Shown here piece by piece: positions 11,460-22,587 of a DNA stretch of 64,000 nt. Source of the stretch: Aldrovandia affinis (taxonomy: Eukaryota; Chordata; Actinopteri; Notacanthiformes; Halosauridae); the NCBI GenBank assembly GCA_029706075.1, contig JAINUG010000055.1, positions 3,190,385 through 3,254,384 on the forward strand, in the 5' to 3' direction. Position 1 is the first letter of the stretch. Each line of letters opens with the position of its first letter. A program made the translations under genes and the position numbers. The notes beneath the pieces were generated by a model, which was not told where the DNA came from, did not search any database, and saw nothing but the letters and a program-made list of their open reading frames with translations.

Positions 11460-13230
11460 CTCTGACCTCTGACTGGGTGAAGGTCACTCCTCTCTGTCTG
11501 CTTTACTACCCCCCCGCCCCCCTCTCTTTTTCCACTGAACAATGACTCAGAGAACCCGAGACCCCACCAGGGAGGAGCCGGGGGTGATCGATAGCTCTTA
11601 ACAGCACAGAGGCCTGAGATAGGATGTGCTGTGCTCTCTGACTCCACTTACAGGAACCATTCCTCATTCATAACGGACCGCCCGTGATTGCGCTCCCCGC
11701 ACACTGTACGCGCGCGCTCATTAATGCCCTTGCGAAGCACACTCGAACACTCTCGCTCGGCGGCAGGGTGCGATACATCACGCGTGTCGAATACAGTACC
11801 TCATCGGTGACGTGCTTGAAATTCAGCGTGTGACGAAGGCACGGTTATAGAAAAACAACAACAGCAACAACAAAACCCCACATGTGACCAGAATGGAGCG
11901 TTTGAAAATATGTTTTTTTTAAAAGGTCACACAGAACGGTCTTGTAGAAGAGCTTAAAAAATAACTTTTTGTTAGAAGTTAGAACCCGGCATCTTTGCAC
12001 AAGGGTTCTTAAATATTGTACTGGTCCTCCTCCAGGTCTATCATTTATCAATGAGCATGCAGCTATGTGACCATATGGCTTGTTATATACCCCCAGTTGC
12101 AGTAAGAGGGTGAGAGGTTAAGAGCAGGATAAGCAAAGATAAATAACTTCAAGGGATGAGGAAACGAGTTTGAGGGCAACATGCGATGTCAGAGGCCAAA
12201 AATATTTTTGTATATATATAAATTAGAGAGATAGAGAGATGCTGTTTGAAGTGCCACAGAAAAATGTGCAAATATCTCTGTTCTTGTAGTCTTCCTCGTC
12301 ACGTTTGTTTCCTGGGGAGGCTGTCAAATGCCGACCAAGTAGGTCACGCTTAATCCAACTTTTTTCCTAGCAGCTAAGTACAGCGGAGAAGATTTTAATA
12401 TGTGAATATGGAGCCGTCTTTGATTTGTGCAAATCACTGCTAATATCTCACCAGGAGACAGAAATAGGCTGCCTGACGTGTCTACCCGCAAGCTAAGATG
12501 CAGGTGTGTGATTTAAAAAATAAAAAAATAAATAAGAAATACACTCAAAACAGACCCGATTACACAAAAAAGAAAATAAGAGCTAATTCCAAATCACTGT
12601 TTGATGAAGGTTCTGCGGTTTTATTTGTTTGATGTGTGGGTATAAATAAGTGACAGGGGGTTATGAGTACATAATAGATTAGATGAAACGATGAGCTTAT
12701 TTCCATTATAATTATAATTATATTATGTTTTAAAACAAGCCTTCGAGTATAAGCCGTGTGGACTTTGGAGTTTATTTTTACGTTACTAAGTCTGTGGCTC
12801 TGGTTTTGCATGGAATTTTGTCATGTGAGCACTCGTATTTTTTGCCTCATTGTCTCATTGGTGTTTCGGTGTCGTTTCTAGGGAAGGGAAAAAAAAAACA
12901 GCAAACAAAAATGATTTAACATGTATTGTTTTGATGATAAACCGAGTTTAGGGCTTTCGAATCCGTCTGGTGCGCATGCAGCTTTGCAGCAGCATTGAGA
13001 GACAGTTTTTTGCCATATAAATGTTACTCATAATGGTAAAAGTAAAGAGGTAGAGATATTTAATTTAATGTCTGTCTAACGGGAGACTTCCAGCAGGTCT
13101 GATTAATCTCAGATGAAGGAATCAGACCCACTTCTGGTGCCAGAGTGCAGATTAAAAATTCAGACGTGATGCAAAAACCATGTACCACTGTCTCCAGGCT
13201 CGTAAGGGGACAGGGGGGTGGGTTGGGGGC
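11460..13230. other. No gene seen; AT-rich non-coding DNA
   Basis: No frame with a motif. It contains A-runs (12515-12570, 12888-12897) and short AT palindromic stretches (12700-12730, with ATAATTATAATTAT). Confidence 0.6.
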
Positions 13231-13233
13231 GAC

Positions 13234-13334
13234 ATGATTCATCCAGAGATTGACATTCACTACAGCCAATGATCGCATCGGGGGGGGGGGTGATTCATTA
13301 GGAGATTGACACTCACTACAGCCAATGATCGCAT
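13234..13334 (+). repeat. Two-copy tandem duplication of about 57 bp
   Basis: GAGATTGACATTCACTACAG at 13246 recurs as GAGATTGACACTCACTACAG at 13302. Both copies continue into CCAATGATCGCAT and each is preceded by GATTCAT and a G-run. Confidence 0.85.
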
Positions 13335-13599
13335 ATACACCCATATTTCTCCTGCAAAATAACTCCTATGCCAAATTTCTACTTGGCTGAAAGCTGATTC
13401 ACTGGGCTCTATTTTTTATGCTTTTTACATAATACAGATAATATCAATAATCTCTCTGTCAAATTAACTCAATGCAGGGCGATCTCTCTTGTGCCTTCCC
13501 TGTGTGCACATTGCAGACTGGATAATGTTCGATTCAGGAGAGCAGTGTTGGGCACAGCGGGCGTTTTACCTGGAATGGTTCAGTAAATAACACGGCTCT

Positions 13600-13670
13600 C
13601 AAATGGGCTCTGTGATTTGTAAACCACTCTGGGTGAAGGTGTCAGCCAAATAAGTAAATAAAAATTGTTT
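13600..13670 (+). repeat. SINE-type tail fragment
   Basis: GTAAACCACTCTGGGTGAAG and the following GTGTCAGCCAAATAAGTAAA resemble the tail GTAAGTCGCTCTGGATAAGA seen in the SINE at 58436-58668, but diverged. Confidence 0.4.
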
Positions 13671-13696
13671 AAACGCATCTTTCAATCATGCCAGGC

Positions 13697-13742
13697 AAGT
13701 GTGTGTGTGCGAGTGTACGTGTGTGCGTGTGTGTGTTCGTGT
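13697..13742. repeat. Interrupted (GT)n microsatellite
   Basis: Interrupted GT/GC repeats. A second short GT tract lies at 14323-14350. Confidence 0.85.
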
Positions 13743-14462
13743 GCGACCTTCACAGCTATGTCGGCCGAGCTGTAAAAATCCATCTGTTCTACATCACACT
13801 GTCAATAATACTTTCCTTCGAAAAAAAACCCAAAACGCAGCGATTTATTAATCCTATTAATTCAAAGCAAACACGGGGTGACCTGTCTGTATCCCTTTGT
13901 GCAGGTGCTGTGTGCCTGGGATGAACACAGCACTGTCAAAGCTCCTAACAGTCACCGAATTAAATAAATAAGTCAATGTTGGGAGTCTGCTGAGCAATAG
14001 AGGGTCTCTGGAGCCGAACAACAGACTGCCTGAACAAAAACACCCACAAACGCTGAGGTGCATGTGCCGCGGTGTCAAGGCACTTGAAAAATACGAATTT
14101 CAAAGACAAGCGCATATTTAGCAACCGGGCCGCTGTTTGTAGATTCGCGGATCAAATGGCGACTGACTGTCAGTGCCACTACCGAGATCCATCGATCAAA
14201 ACACTGCAATCTTCTCTCCTCTCTGCCCGCGTCCATTCCCCAGTCCGGCAGGAAGTCCAAGGTTCTCGGCGATTTCCATTCCGTGTTTTCATTTCCGAGC
14301 AAGGTGTTTCTGAGGGCAGGTGTATGTGTGTGTGTGTGTGTCTGTCTGTGTCCCTTCACTGTGTTTAAATAGGGATGTGTCTGAGAACACAGTGGATATC
14401 AGGCAAGGGCTTTCCTGTTCCAGGAGCCAGCTGTCCATCACTCTGATGGACAGGTGCACAGC

Positions 14463-14625
14463 AGGGTGAGAGAGCGATGGAGAGAGGGAGAGAAAAGGGG
14501 AAAGAGAGAGAGAGATATGGAGGGAGAGGTGGAGAGAGAGAAATTGAGAGAGAGAGGAATGGAGAGAGATGAGAGGGAAAGATGGACGGAGAGATGGAGA
14601 GAGAGCGGGAGAGAATGAGTGAGGC

Positions 14626-14658
<33 letters not shown>

Positions 14659-14661
14659 TCT
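14463..14661. repeat. (GA)n-rich tract
   Basis: Imperfect GA repeats ending in a perfect run near 14625-14650. Both strands give apparent Ser/Leu or Arg/Glu polymers of up to 157 codons, which are repeat artefacts. Confidence 0.9.
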
Positions 14662-14998
14662 ACGATGCAAAGGAAGCTGATTAACATGCAGTCCGCCGAG
14701 GCCGCGAGTCCGTCTGTGGACTGAGCGCGTGCAGAGCCGGCGTGTTTGCGCACATCCTCCAATCCCTTGTGATAAAAACAAACAGTTCAGCAACGATGAA
14801 GACTGACCCCCTCCCTAGGCCGGCTCTCCCAACGTCTGTCTGTTAGGGTCTGGACCTCACTGATTCATCATGTGCAGGGGCTCTGATACCACAAGCAATT
14901 GCATCATAAGCTGGGGGTGAAAAAAAAAGAAAGAAACTGTGCGCAATTCCAAAAATAGCGCACGCCTTGTTAAATATTTTAGGCACTCGGCAGCAGAA

Positions 14999-15025
14999 GA
15001 GAGAGAGAGAGAGAGAGAGAGAGAC
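14999..15025. repeat. (GA)13 microsatellite
   Basis: A near-perfect GA run. Confidence 0.9.
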
Positions 15026-15122
15026 TTCCCTCCCTAACCACAAACAAAAACACACTGATTCAGATGCCATTCAGCCAACCTGGGTTTAGTGCAAAAATAC
15101 ATTTATTTATCCCTGTCTTTTA

Positions 15123-15134
15123 GACCCCCCCCCC

Positions 15135-15167
<33 letters not shown>

Positions 15168-15168
15168 C
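15123..15168. repeat. Poly-C followed by (CA)n
   Basis: A C-run of about 14 passes directly into a CA run. Confidence 0.9.
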
Positions 15169-15583
15169 TCCCGTTAGCTCTGGCTCAGGCCAGATCGGGG
15201 CCTTGTGGCGGATCCAGCAAGGCTATTTGGGCGCCGGATTTTGTTGGAAGTGGCGTGAGGGCTAAAAGACAGGAGATAATCCTATGCGAGGAAAGCGGGC
15301 TGGTTTTAGAAACGGTAAAACCGCGCCTGTGTCATGCCACGCATGCTTCGTCACGGGCACAGGTTTAGAAGGGGACCAGAGGGCATCGACCCTCTTCCAA
15401 AGACACCAGGACGAACAGGACGCCGCGGCCTGAATGATGTTTCTCCCCATGGAAGCAGCAGCGGATTTTGGCTGTGAGGTGCCGTGTAACCTGGCCTATG
15501 CAGAGAGACCAAACTCACAGCGCCATGAAAAGCAGAACCAGTGTAACTAGTTAGGAAAAGAACAATGCCCCTACAACAAGCTT
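15169..15583. other. No gene seen
   Basis: GC-richer unique-looking DNA between a microsatellite and a Tc1-type element; no supported coding frame. Confidence 0.55.
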
Positions 15584-15699
15584 CAGGTAACTGCCAAAAC
15601 AAAGCACGCACTTGAGTAAATGAGGGACACAAAGTATATTCAAAGCAATTAACATCCCATAATTCAGCAATTAACATCCCATCGTGCTTAGGGTTATGT

Positions 15700-16650
15700 A
15701 TGCAACTTCCGGGAAGGCCCAGTTGCCCATCATTTTGGCTAACGTGGTCAGAAGAAGAGATCTCTGTGACATAGAAAGAGGGGTGATTGCTGGGGCACGT
15801 TTGGCAGGAGCTTCAGTGACGAGGACTGCTCAACTTGCTGATGTTCCACGAGGAACAGTGGCTGAGGTGATATTGGCATGGAATTCTGAGGGAAAGACAT
15901 CATCAACTAGGGGCAACTGTGGTCGAAATAGCATACTCCTCGACTGTGATTGTTTGTGCATTCGAGATGCAAGGCAAAACAAATGAGCAACTCTGAATCA
16001 GTTGACTGTAAATATCAATCTAGGGCGTGAGCAGGCAGTTTCATCACGAACAGTCCGTCGCAAGCTTTGGTCGGGTTGCAGTGCATAAAAAGTAAGTGCA
16101 AGTAAAGTGGTGCAAAGAACACAGGCAGTGGTCGACTGAGCAGTGGAAAAAAAAGTCATGGTTAGATAAGCCACAAGTCAAGCGAACGAGTGCTTGTTTC
16201 CCACAGTGAAGGGTTCTGGTGGTTCTGTTACGGTGTGCCTGTGCATTTTCCTAGCATAGTTTAGCTCCACTCAAAGCCTTAGAGGGCAAGGTAAACAGCA
16301 ATAAATACAAAAGCTGTGTGATCACCTTCATCCTATTGTGAAGAATTTCTATCCTGATGGGAGTGATCTCTTCCCATGAAGTGGTGACTGAATGGTTTGA
16401 TGAGCGTTAAAACGATGTAAACCATATGCCATGGCTGTCTCAGTCACCAGATCTCAACCCAATTCAACACTTACGGGAGATTCTGTAGCGGTGCCTGAGA
16501 CAGCGTTTTCCACCACCATCAACGAAACACCAAATGATGGAATTTCTCATGGAAGAAGGGCATTGCATCCCTTCAGTACAGTTCCAGACACTTGCAGAAT
16601 CTACACCAAGGCACACTGAAGTTGTTCTGGCAGCTCGTGGTGGCCTATCG
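15700..16650 (+). pseudogene. Tc1-type transposase remnant
   Basis: The N-terminal helix-turn-helix part is readable as RRRDLCDIERGVIAGARLAG followed by TAQLADVPRGTVAEVI in a frame ending at 15986. Further pieces lie in other frames: a GSVTVCLCIF-like core near 16220, and at 16440-16480 the DNA for a SPDLNPIQHL-like motif that should hold the third catalytic residue. Multiple stops and shifts make it non-functional. Confidence 0.72.
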
Positions 16651-16659
16651 CCCTATTAA

Positions 16660-17061
16660 CCTCCTGAGATCCGGCAATTCATTTTTGTGCACTGTAGTGC
16701 ACATTATGTTTTTGCTAAGTCCTCCCATACTACAGATGTCACTCTATTGAGTCCTGATGTTCCTTAGAGAGGACAACTGTAGCTTTAAGATGATATCACA
16801 TGTGGGGGGGTGTTGCCTTGCCAACTTTGTACTTATGTTATCATATCATAATTTCCATTTTTTTAGTAGACAGCTCTATGACAGAGGCACAATCAACATT
16901 AATGAAGTCCTATTTTACACTACAGTGCACATGTTGCACATTTTTTATAAAGTTACGTTAAAAAAAAACAACCTTTGCAATGTGTTTTTTACCACCCCAA
17001 CACTTAATTTACTTTAAAAAAATCAAAATTAAAACACTTTTTTTTCCTGGGTCTCAGGAGG
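16660..17061. mobile_element. piggyBac-type MITE with TTAA target duplication
   Basis: Termini CCTCCTGAGATCC and the inverse GGGTCTCAGGAGG form 13-bp arms with one mismatch, flanked on both sides by TTAA (16656-16659 and 17062-17065). TTAA duplication is the mark of piggyBac-superfamily insertion. The 402 bp contain no transposase. The interior has palindromic GTGCACTGTAGTGCAC near the left end and a similar motif near 16917. It interrupts the Tc1 element, so it is the younger insertion. Confidence 0.85.
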
Positions 17062-17164
17062 TTAAGACACCTTATGTCTGCATTTCCTATTAAGACACCT
17101 TATGTCGGCATTTCCTTTATTTTGATAGTTACCTGTACCTGTACTCACACAGTCACCAAGTCAC

Positions 17165-17345
17165 CCCATAGGTGCATAAGAACACAAGAATACATGATGA
17201 CGAGAACAGGCCGTTCGGCCCGTCTAGTCTCGTCATTCACCTACAGTCTAGAGAGCATCCAGCACTGAGCCAAACCTGGACATGAACACCCAAGTGTCTC
17301 TGCCTCTACCACATGACCTTTTCGAGCTGTCCCACGCATTGCCAA
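17165..17345 (+). repeat. CR1-like LINE 3' fragment
   Basis: AAGAACACAAGAATACATGA and GGCCGTTCGGCCCGTCTAGT resemble the 3' part of CR1-type LINEs widespread in ray-finned fish, from memory. Related pieces are at 46900-46975, 53100-53170 and 57756-57840. Confidence 0.5.
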
Positions 17346-18125
17346 CTCCAAAAAAACAAACAAAAAAACTAAAAACATCTGCGACGGTTAAAACCCTTTA
17401 ATAGTCTCACCTAGAAAAAACGCTATGGCAAAAGTCACAATGTCCTCTACCAAATGGTTGAGAAGACCATTAAAGGGTTAAGCGCTGGGTTAAGTGCGGC
17501 CGTAGAGCTCAGGCAGTTGCGTGCAGTTCTCTTCGCAGGTCGCGGATTGAACCTCCTTCCCCAACGTCGGGCCAGAGCCGCTCCCATTGGCCCGGGCACA
17601 ACTCCCTCTGGCTCCGCACTCTGGCCCAGAGTGCAGTTTACTCCGGGTGCAGAGTGCAGCTTATCCTGCACCAGCCTGATTACAAGTAGATTACGGCTGG
17701 GTGTGGCAAAACCTGCGTGGCGCTGTGACCTCGGCCAATGCCAGTGCTACTGGGAGCACTGGAACGGAGCTCCCAAATCACCAAATCACCCCGTGAAATG
17801 CGACGCTTTTGTTAAGCGGTACAAAATGAATTATTGCACTCTCCAGTAATTTAAGGTGCAATGGATATTGTTAACTTCACCTTTATCGCAGCGCGCCCGA
17901 GTAGTAGCTGGGTATTTATAAACCGAAATGCTATTATAAGGATTAAAACAGAAAATAGCTCATGCTGTCAGTGTTCTTGTGCAACGCGCTGTGAAAGGAA
18001 ATCCTCAGAACTCTCTGAGCTCACATTTGTCCTTCTGCTCCGCTGTCTGTGGCAGCCTGCGTTTCTCATTCCGTTCAATTTCAGGTGAAGTGCTCCAGCC
18101 AGCACACTGCACTGTTAAACCAGTC
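17346..18125. other. No gene seen; possible tRNA-like fragment inside
   Basis: The stretch 17490-17560 has GTAGAGCTCAGGC and GGTCGCGGATTGAACC, which resemble the A and B boxes of a tRNA-derived SINE head, but no matching tail follows. The rest has no supported coding frame. Confidence 0.4.
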
Positions 18126-18127
18126 GA

Positions 18128-18335
18128 GCACACACAAACACACACTTGCGATACGAACCTCCATCTCATCACAAACGTGCACACACACACATACGCACAC
18201 TCTCTCTCACACACACACACACACACCCTCTCTCACACACACACACACTCCGTCTCTCTCTCTCACACTCTCACACTCTCTCACTCGCGCACACACACAT
18301 GCACGCACACTCGCGTGCTCCATTTGTATACTTGT
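18128..18335. repeat. Compound (CA)n/(CT)n microsatellite
   Basis: Alternating CA and CT blocks. Overlapping frames in all phases are simple-repeat artefacts. Confidence 0.9.
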
Positions 18336-18655
18336 TTGCTTGTACCACACACTGTCTCGGACAAGGGGAGGCTAGGGGCTGAAGGGAGAGAGACAGACTA
18401 ACCAGGACGGGGAATGTTCTGACCCACGTGTGTCTGCTAGGCCCTGCTCTCACTCATTTGTACAAAGGCAATCCCGCTACATATGGGGGTCCAGGCCTTG
18501 TGGGCTCCTGTCTCTCAGTCAGATTTATTTCCTAAGCTGTGGACGGGAGATCTGAAAATGTCCGCTCGCTGAAGAGGAGCAGCGAGAAGACTAGTGCAAC
18601 TGTGGGAGGTCCAGGAACATCTGTCCTCCGACAGCTTATGGTGCACGGAAGTGTG
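18336..18655. other. No gene seen
   Basis: Unique-looking DNA between two opposite-phase microsatellites (CA before, GT after). Confidence 0.5.
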
Positions 18656-18990
18656 CACGTGTGTGTGTATGTGTGTGTGCACCTGCGCGATGAGATACGT
18701 ATTGCAAGTATGTGAGTGTGTGTGTGAGAGAGAGAGTGTGTGTGTATGTGTGTGTGTGTGTGTGTGTATGTGTGAAAGAGAGAGTGTGCATCTGTGTGTG
18801 CACCTTTGGGATGAGATGGAGGTACGTATTACAAGTAGGTATGTGTGTGTGAGAGAGAGAGAGAGACAGTGTGTGTGTGTGTGTGTGTACGGTGCGTCTG
18901 CATGCTTGAGTGTGCTTGTGTGTGTGTGGGGTGAGTCTGCATGCTTGTGTGTGCGTGTGGTGCATCTGCTTGGTTGGGTGCGTGTGTGCG
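18656..18990. repeat. Compound (GT)n/(GA)n minisatellite-like tract
   Basis: GT blocks alternate with GAGAGAGA blocks. Longer units repeat: GATGAGATACGTATTGCAAG at 18687 recurs as GATGAGATGGAGGTACGTAT at 18810, giving a higher-order period near 125 bp. Confidence 0.85.
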
Positions 18991-19590
18991 TGTACGATCA
19001 AAACTAGGTCAGCTTAATCAATTATTTTCAGAACGACTGTTAATAGATGCGAGCGTCTCGATAAAAAAAGGGAAAAAAAGGAGGGAAAAGGAAAGAGCCG
19101 GAAGCGCTGGGAGATAACATGATTACATCTTCAAATGAGAGATGCTGTCAGGCTCCAGGCCTCAGCCTCTTCCCTGATTAGCACAGATGCGATACCCTCA
19201 GCGCTTCCTAACAGAGAGATCAACCGCCGGCGATCACGGTCGGCCTGTCAGCCCAGAGATTTCCTCCCTGACTGAAGCCCGTTGCCTCCGCCGCCGCCGA
19301 GGCGTCTCTACAGTGCGCGAGAGGGGGGCTACTGCTGTCTCCCAGCCTTTGGCGATGCGAGTGTCAGTCCTTCAGTAATTTATGAGAACCTTCATCCCCC
19401 CCCCCCCCCACCCCCGCCGTCAAACAGCAGCACTCTGCTTCCAGCGAGCAGAGAGATGCAGGCTAGTTTTCATTACGGAAAAGGCCCTTCTCCCTCTTTT
19501 CTTATTAGATCTCTGATTCCAGGAGTGCATTAGGAAATTAAATACGGGCACGTGAGCCACTGCGGCCACCTCAGCAATCGTTGCCCTGAG
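18991..19590. other. No gene seen; C-run and GC-rich DNA
   Basis: Contains a long C-run at 19397-19408. 19090-19260 is unique-looking and of mixed composition. No supported coding frame. Confidence 0.5.
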
Positions 19591-19945
19591 CCCCTCTCTC
19601 TCTCTCTTTCCCTTTCTCCCTTCCCCCCTCTCTTGCCCTCCCTCCCTCCCTCTCTCCCTTACTGTCTTTCTCCCTCTCCCTTCCTCTCTTTTCCCCCTCT
19701 TTCACTCTCTCCCTCTCCTTCTCTCTCGCTCCCCCTCTCTCTATCCCTTCTTCTCTTCTTCCCCTCCTCACTTTCTCCCTCTCCTTCTCCACCACCCACC
19801 CCCCTCTCTCTCCCTCCCCCTCTCTCTATCCCTTCTTCTCTTCCTCCCCTCCTCACTTTCTGCCTCTCCGTCTCCACCACCCACCCCCTCTCTCTCCCTC
19901 CCTCTCCCTCTCTCTCTCTTCCTCTCCCTCCCTCTCTTCTCAGAC
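19591..19945. repeat. Polypyrimidine (CT-rich) tract
   Basis: About 350 bp of almost pure pyrimidine on the plus strand. A unit CTCACTTTCTCCCTCTCC-like (19767) recurs at 19852 with an 85-bp period. Apparent 174- and 210-codon frames over it are artefacts. Confidence 0.9.
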
Positions 19946-20844
19946 CCTGCCACTCTTCCAGGCCCCATGTCTCTCTGGCCCCGGCACGGACAGCCCCGGG
20001 GCCCACGCTTTACGTCACTCTGCCTTTGTCCACTGTGGCCCCGGCCCCCGACGAGACACAAAGCTGGCCCTTGTGATCCGGGGAGAGGCCCGCTAAGGCC
20101 AGCAACAGTACCGCTCTGTGCACACCCGCATTCCGCAAACGCATCAACGAATGAACACGCACACAGCCCCCGCCAATAACTCTGCCGGGCCGAGGGAACA
20201 TTCTTCATTTCCAAGGCACATAAGGAACTTTTGTTCGTTATTTTACACGTACCGCTGTTGTCCGCGGGCTCTCTGTACTTGTTGGTCACCAGCCAACGAA
20301 GTACATCGAAAACAGGAGACGGGAAATAATGTATTCTCCTGTCATATATAGTTCTGAGTACCATTATTAGAGCATGTTTATTGCAGGAAAAAACAAACAT
20401 GTGATTTATGTTATATCATCTTATGATATAAGTAAACTATTAACATGAAATTACAGGATACTAAATGAATTGTGGAATTGCAGTTAATGTACAAGCTGTT
20501 AACCTTAAGTGAATACTCATTTACAGGTGAGAACGTGGATATTGTAATCAGAGCCTGGGGGGAGGGTGGGGGGGGACCTTGCTTTTAAAGATGAATGAGC
20601 AGGGAGTGAATTGAAGGCGTTGAGTGAGGTGTGGATAGCAGAAGTGGCAGGAGAGCACAAAAGCAGAGACGCTGTGTAAATATGAAGGACCCGCCACTGA
20701 GGACACTGCTTACTTTACCCCGGGGTCCAGCTCTGCTAACGAGGAGCTCCGTTAAATATCCTGCTGTTTGAATGGAGAATATCGAACAAGCACTGTGTCA
20801 CCCTGGGTAAGCATCTGTGTAATGCTAATATTGAAGTATATCAT
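19946..20844. other. No gene seen
   Basis: Unique-looking, GC-rich until about 20200 and AT-rich after 20400. Includes GATATAAG-type short palindromic stretches near 20415-20435. Confidence 0.5.
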
Positions 20845-21140
20845 TTGATTAATAAAGCTAATGATATTAACAGCAATAATCATAACAATAATAACACTAC
20901 TACTACTAATAAAGCTAATAATAATAACACTACTACTACTAGTACTACTACTACTACTACTAATAACAATAATCATAATAATAATAACACTACTACTACT
21001 ACTACTAATAAAGCTAATAATAATAACACTATGACTACTACTACTACTACTAATAACAATAATCATAATAATAATAACACTACTACTACTATTAATAATA
21101 ATAATAACACTACTAGTACTATTAACTATATTAATAATCC
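20845..21140. repeat. Hierarchical trinucleotide array (AAT)n/(ACT)n
   Basis: Blocks of ACT alternate with blocks of AAT. A larger module containing AATAAAGCTAATAATAATAA occurs several times (20848, 20908, 21006), separated by AACAATAATCATAATAATAA modules. It reads as Asn/Thr or Ser/Ile polymers in open frames of about 150 codons, which are not genes. Confidence 0.9.
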
Positions 21141-21512
21141 TCCGATCTGTCAGTGGCTTGAGGTAATTGTGCAGCCATGCCCGAATGGGGCAAACTGGAT
21201 ACGGGACAAACTCCCTTTTGTTCTCCGTCAACCGCTAACCCCGTTTTTTTCCGTTGGGGCCCAAATGACGGCGCCTTTCTCCCATTTAACGAGACAAGTC
21301 ATTTGACCTAGATCCTTGGCGAAGTTGCGCATTAGAGACGAGAGAACGACACTGCTTGTGTAAAACTTGATTACGCGGATGAGCAGAGGCCTGTTGGCCT
21401 GTGGGTTGTAACGCTGAATTTGGGTGGCCATCTTTTTTTGTTGTTGTTGTTGTTTTTTTAAAATTTGTATTACTCTTTCCCCCCATAAAATGATGAGAAA
21501 AAGGACAGCAAA

Positions 21513-21665
21513 ACAGGTGGGGCAGCATCATGGGTACTGGACTTGCAGGTTCAATTCTCTGGTTTGGTACTGCCATTGTACCCACGCGCAATGTATTTCA
21601 ACTGAATTGCCTGAAGTGTCTGATGAATGCATGAAATGTAATGTAAGTTTGCCTCTCAGACTTTG
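21513..21665 (+). mobile_element. tRNA-derived SINE copy
   Basis: GCAGGTTCAATTCTCTGGTT contains a B-box-like core, followed by TACTGCCATTGTACCC, the same order as in the SINE at 58436-58668. A diverged tail GTGTCTGATGAATGCATGAA ends it. Confidence 0.6.
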
Positions 21666-21719
21666 AAATGACACTGAAAAGGTTAAAACGTGTTTTATTT
21701 GAGATGTCACCGGTCTGTT

Positions 21720-22536
21720 TTTTCAATTTCATTGTTTGCATTGCGTTGTTTCATTGTTGATTGCAATTTCTATTAATGTAGCAGTCGAAGTGAACATAAC
21801 TCCTTGTTTTAAATTAAACGCAGTAATTTACGTGAACTAGATTTTCCCAGCAGCCTTAACACTGGGCATTTATTACACACACATTTTCTAGAATATATTT
21901 AGCATTCTGACATCTTCAGGACGATGAGCCTTGGAGCTTTCTTGTATTTGATAACAATGGAAAATAACTGTGGCATTAATGACTATCATTATTCATCATT
22001 AATCAACATTGTTATTATTTTGTTTGTCAAATGACATTTGAATGGTCATTACATTTTAATGAAAATGCAAGGTGTTAACTGCAAACCAAGGAGCAGATTT
22101 TTGAGGATTTAACATTTCTCATTTAAATAAAGCCCCTTGACCAATCACATGCACCTTTAAACCTTCAAGTAGGCCTACTTTGCAAAGCTGGAATGATGGT
22201 GGTAATTAGTGATGGGCGGCACACATTTCTCCAGCGGCATGTCCCCTCTGTCACTTTTTTGATTAAATTGTACTGACGTACATCGGACTCCTGTTTCACA
22301 AACAGGTTGCTTGTCAGTTCCCATTTATTAAAAAACCATCATCATTGGGATTTGAATATATTACCCATATATTTGATTATCTATATAACAAAAATATTTT
22401 GCATTGTGTCTTCAGTGACGGCTCTTTCCGAAATGCGAGCACTGAGTGACTGATCGTTCCTCCGATCTGAATAGTATAGGCCTACCATGGCAGTGTGGTT
22501 TGGCCTTGAGGTTCAGAATGGAGAAACACCGTCCTC

Positions 22537-22540
<4 letters not shown>
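21720..22540. other. No gene seen; AT-rich, homeobox-site-like stretch
   Basis: 21940-22170 is AT-rich with ATTAATGA, TCATTAATCA and ATGAAAATGCAAGG. This look is common in conserved non-coding enhancers, but nothing here proves conservation. Confidence 0.4.

Positions 22541-22586
<46 letters not shown>
22541..22586. repeat. (CA)n microsatellite
   Basis: A nearly perfect CA run of about 22 units. Confidence 0.92.

Positions 22587-22587
<1 letters not shown>

Larger units (their letters stand above)
15584..17135 (+). mobile_element. Decayed Tc1-type element of the CAGGTAACTGCC family
   Basis: The left terminus CAGGTAACTGCCAAAACAAA (15584) and right terminus ending ATAGTTACCTG (17135) are inverted copies. 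TA follows the right end; the left flank has TT instead of TA. Related termini appear at 28418, 53793 and 62912. The copy contains a plus-strand transposase remnant and a 402-bp MITE at 16660-17061. Just after that MITE, a unit containing TTAAGACACCTTATGTC occurs twice in tandem. Confidence 0.82.

Noticed and set aside
17490..17560. SINE head
   Set aside because: A- and B-box-like words are present, but no tail or second copy was found, so it is not called as an element.
19552..20400. 174- and 210-codon frames on opposite strands
   Set aside because: Both rest on the polypyrimidine tract at 19591-19945; no motif outside it.
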